From the NCBI GenBank assembly GCA_011170385.1, contig DUFE01000091.1:1-14226 (forward strand): DNA of 14,226 bases. Reading direction: 5' to 3'. Origin of the DNA: Dehalococcoidia bacterium. GTDB lineage: Bacteria; Chloroflexota; Dehalococcoidia; Dehalococcoidales; W693. The position numbers were made by a program, and so were the translations under genes. Under the pieces are notes generated by a model that saw only the letters and a program-made list of their open reading frames with translations, had not been told where the DNA came from and ran no database searches. Below, piece by piece: positions 13,290-14,226 of the stretch (position 1 is its first letter; each line of letters opens with the position of its first letter).

Positions 13290-13319
13290 ATTATAACCTA
13301 TGCGCCGATTATTCGTCTA
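13290..13319 (-). promoter_or_regulatory. promoter of rsmI
   Basis: On the minus strand TAGACG (13319-13314) and TATAAT (13295-13290) are 18 bases apart. Transcription would begin near 13283, about 19 bases before the ATG at 13264. Confidence 0.5.
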
Positions 13320-13391
13320 TACCATAACCTTTTTATAGCCGGAGCCGTTCAAATCCGCTTATATAATTTTATATATAATTGAAAAAACTCC

Positions 13392-13421
13392 TTGACTCAA
13401 AGCTGCTGCTTTTGATATAGT
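13392..13421 (+). promoter_or_regulatory. promoter of the GuaB3-type gene
   Basis: TTGACT (13392-13397) and TATAGT (13416-13421) are separated by 18 bases, and the -10 is extended (TGATATAGT, 13413-13421). The start would be near 13428, just before the consensus Shine-Dalgarno sequence AAGGAGG (13430-13436). This is the best-formed promoter and ribosome binding site pair in the window. Confidence 0.7.
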
Positions 13422-13443
13422 TTCCTTCCAAGGAGGAGTGCCG

Positions 13444-14226
13444 ATGACCAATCCTCAACCAAAGCAACTACGCCGTTCCTACGGCTTCGACGAGGTAGCC
13501 ATTATTCCTGGCGATATCACCATCAACCCTGACCAGACCAACATAGATTTCACCATAGGCGACCACAAGTTCGGCATACCTATAATCGCCGCTGCTATGG
13601 ATGCGGTAACTGATGTCGATTTCGCTATAGCTATGGATAAGCTCGGTGGGCTGGCGGTGCTCAACCTTGAAGGTATTCAAAGCCGTTACGACAACCCCCA
13701 CCAGATACTGGCTGAAATCGCCGAAGCACCCGATAATGAAGTCACCGCCCTGCTGCAAAAGATATACTCCCAACCGATAAGGGAGAACCTCATCGGTCAG
13801 AGGGTGGAAGAAATCAAGAAAGCCGGAGCGGTATGCGCCGTATCTTTGATACCGGCAAACACCAAGAACTTCGCTCCCCTGGTCGCCGAAGCCGGCACCG
13901 ACATTCTTTTTGTCCAGTCGACTGTCACCAGCGCCCGCCACGTTTCTAAAAGCAGTGAAGGGCTTATCTTTGAAAAATTGATAAAAGCCATTCCCATCCC
14001 GGTAGTCGTCGGTAACTGTGTCAGCTACAGCGCCTGCATAGAACTGATGAGAACGGGTATCTCTGGTGTCCTGGTCGGTGTTGGTCCTGGAGCCGCCTGT
14101 ACCAGCCGCGAGGTTCTGGGTATCGGTGTTCCCCAGATAACGGCTACTATAGACTGCGCCTTCGCCAGAGACGAGTACATGAGAGAGTCCGGCAGGTATG
14201 TACCCATCATCACCGACGGCGGTTTC
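13444..14226 (+). CDS. guaB3: GuaB3-family IMP dehydrogenase/GMP reductase-like protein (5' part, cut by window end)
   Basis: The frame opens at ATG 13444, 7 bases after AAGGAGG, and runs through the window end without a stop; 261 residues are visible. It reads as an IMPDH TIM barrel: FDEVAIIPGD (15-24) like the family's 'DDVxLxP', FGIPIIAAAMDAVTD (43-57), LGGLAVLNLEG (67-77), PVVVGNC (186-192), GVLVGVGPGAACTSREVLGIGVPQ (208-231) and IITDGG (255-260). Cys219 is in the position of the IMPDH catalytic loop Cys. The place where classical GuaB carries two CBS domains holds only a short helical segment (about 82-120). This is the pattern of the GuaB3 ('IMP dehydrogenase-related 2') group, at least one cyanobacterial member of which is reported to act as an IMP dehydrogenase. 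Whether a classical guaB exists elsewhere is unknown. It is divergent from rsmI. Confidence 0.88.
   Translation, partial: MTNPQPKQLRRSYGFDEVAIIPGDITINPDQTNIDFTIGDHKFGIPIIAAAMDAVTDVDFAIAMDKLGGLAVLNLEGIQSRYDNPHQILAEIAEAPDNEVTALLQKIYSQPIRENLIGQRVEEIKKAGAVCAVSLIPANTKNFAPLVAEAGTDILFVQSTVTSARHVSKSSEGLIFEKLIKAIPIPVVVGNCVSYSACIELMRTGISGVLVGVGPGAACTSREVLGIGVPQITATIDCAFARDEYMRESGRYVPIITDGGF

Noticed and set aside
13468..13941. Open frame antisense to the GuaB3-type gene
   Set aside because: The plus strand encodes a clear IMPDH-like barrel with promoter and ribosome binding site; the antisense frame has none.
1..14226. CRISPR array, prophage, insertion sequence, toxin-antitoxin, defence system, tRNA or rRNA genes
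   Set aside because: I looked for regularly spaced repeats, transposase or integrase motifs, small paired genes and cloverleaf patterns on both strands and found none.

Overview
The window looks like ordinary chromosomal core sequence from a bacterium. My best guess is an uncultured Dehalococcoidia-like member of the Chloroflexota. That guess rests on overall protein character (an IMP dehydrogenase-like protein without CBS domains, a short MetRS with four CxxC pairs, a small basic protein after rnc, an archaeal-style Nfo-like TIM barrel) and on short intergenic spaces. It is inference, not a database result. I see no phage genes, transposase, CRISPR array, toxin-antitoxin pair or rRNA/tRNA gene, and no evidence of a new multi-gene system.

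Layout. (1) Positions 1-1540: a small two-helix membrane protein on the minus strand diverges from a plus-strand cluster of RNase III (rnc), a 48-residue very basic protein, and acylphosphatase. (2) 1571-2302: a DUF362-like protein on the minus strand, convergent with acylphosphatase. (3) 2303-2890: a gene-poor stretch with nested and abutting palindromes that look like an interspersed repeat. (4) 2891-5562: thiL, tsaE, tsaB and ndk on the plus strand, with a second promoter in front of ndk. (5) 5572-5916: rsfS on the minus strand. It appears truncated if only ATG/GTG/TTG starts are allowed, but is full length from a CTG start. (6) 5996-9357: an Nfo-like TIM barrel protein, ftsH and moaE on the plus strand. 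(7) 9386-12060: metG followed by a polyprenyl diphosphate synthase on the minus strand. (8) 12193-13264: rsmI followed by a small zinc-ribbon-like protein on the minus strand. (9) 13444-14226: the 5' part of a GuaB3-type gene on the plus strand, cut off by the window end.

The theme is housekeeping. RNA processing, modification and translation are represented by rnc, tsaE/tsaB for t6A, rsfS, metG and rsmI. Nucleotide metabolism is represented by ndk and guaB3, cofactors and lipids by thiL, moaE and the prenyl synthase, and membrane quality control by ftsH. The most useful observations are the following: a nearly invariant extended -10 promoter word (TGATATAAT, four exact copies upstream of genes on both strands) with very short leaders; an RNase III lacking one of its usual metal-binding acidic residues; the non-canonical start of rsfS; and the overlooked 48-residue gene.
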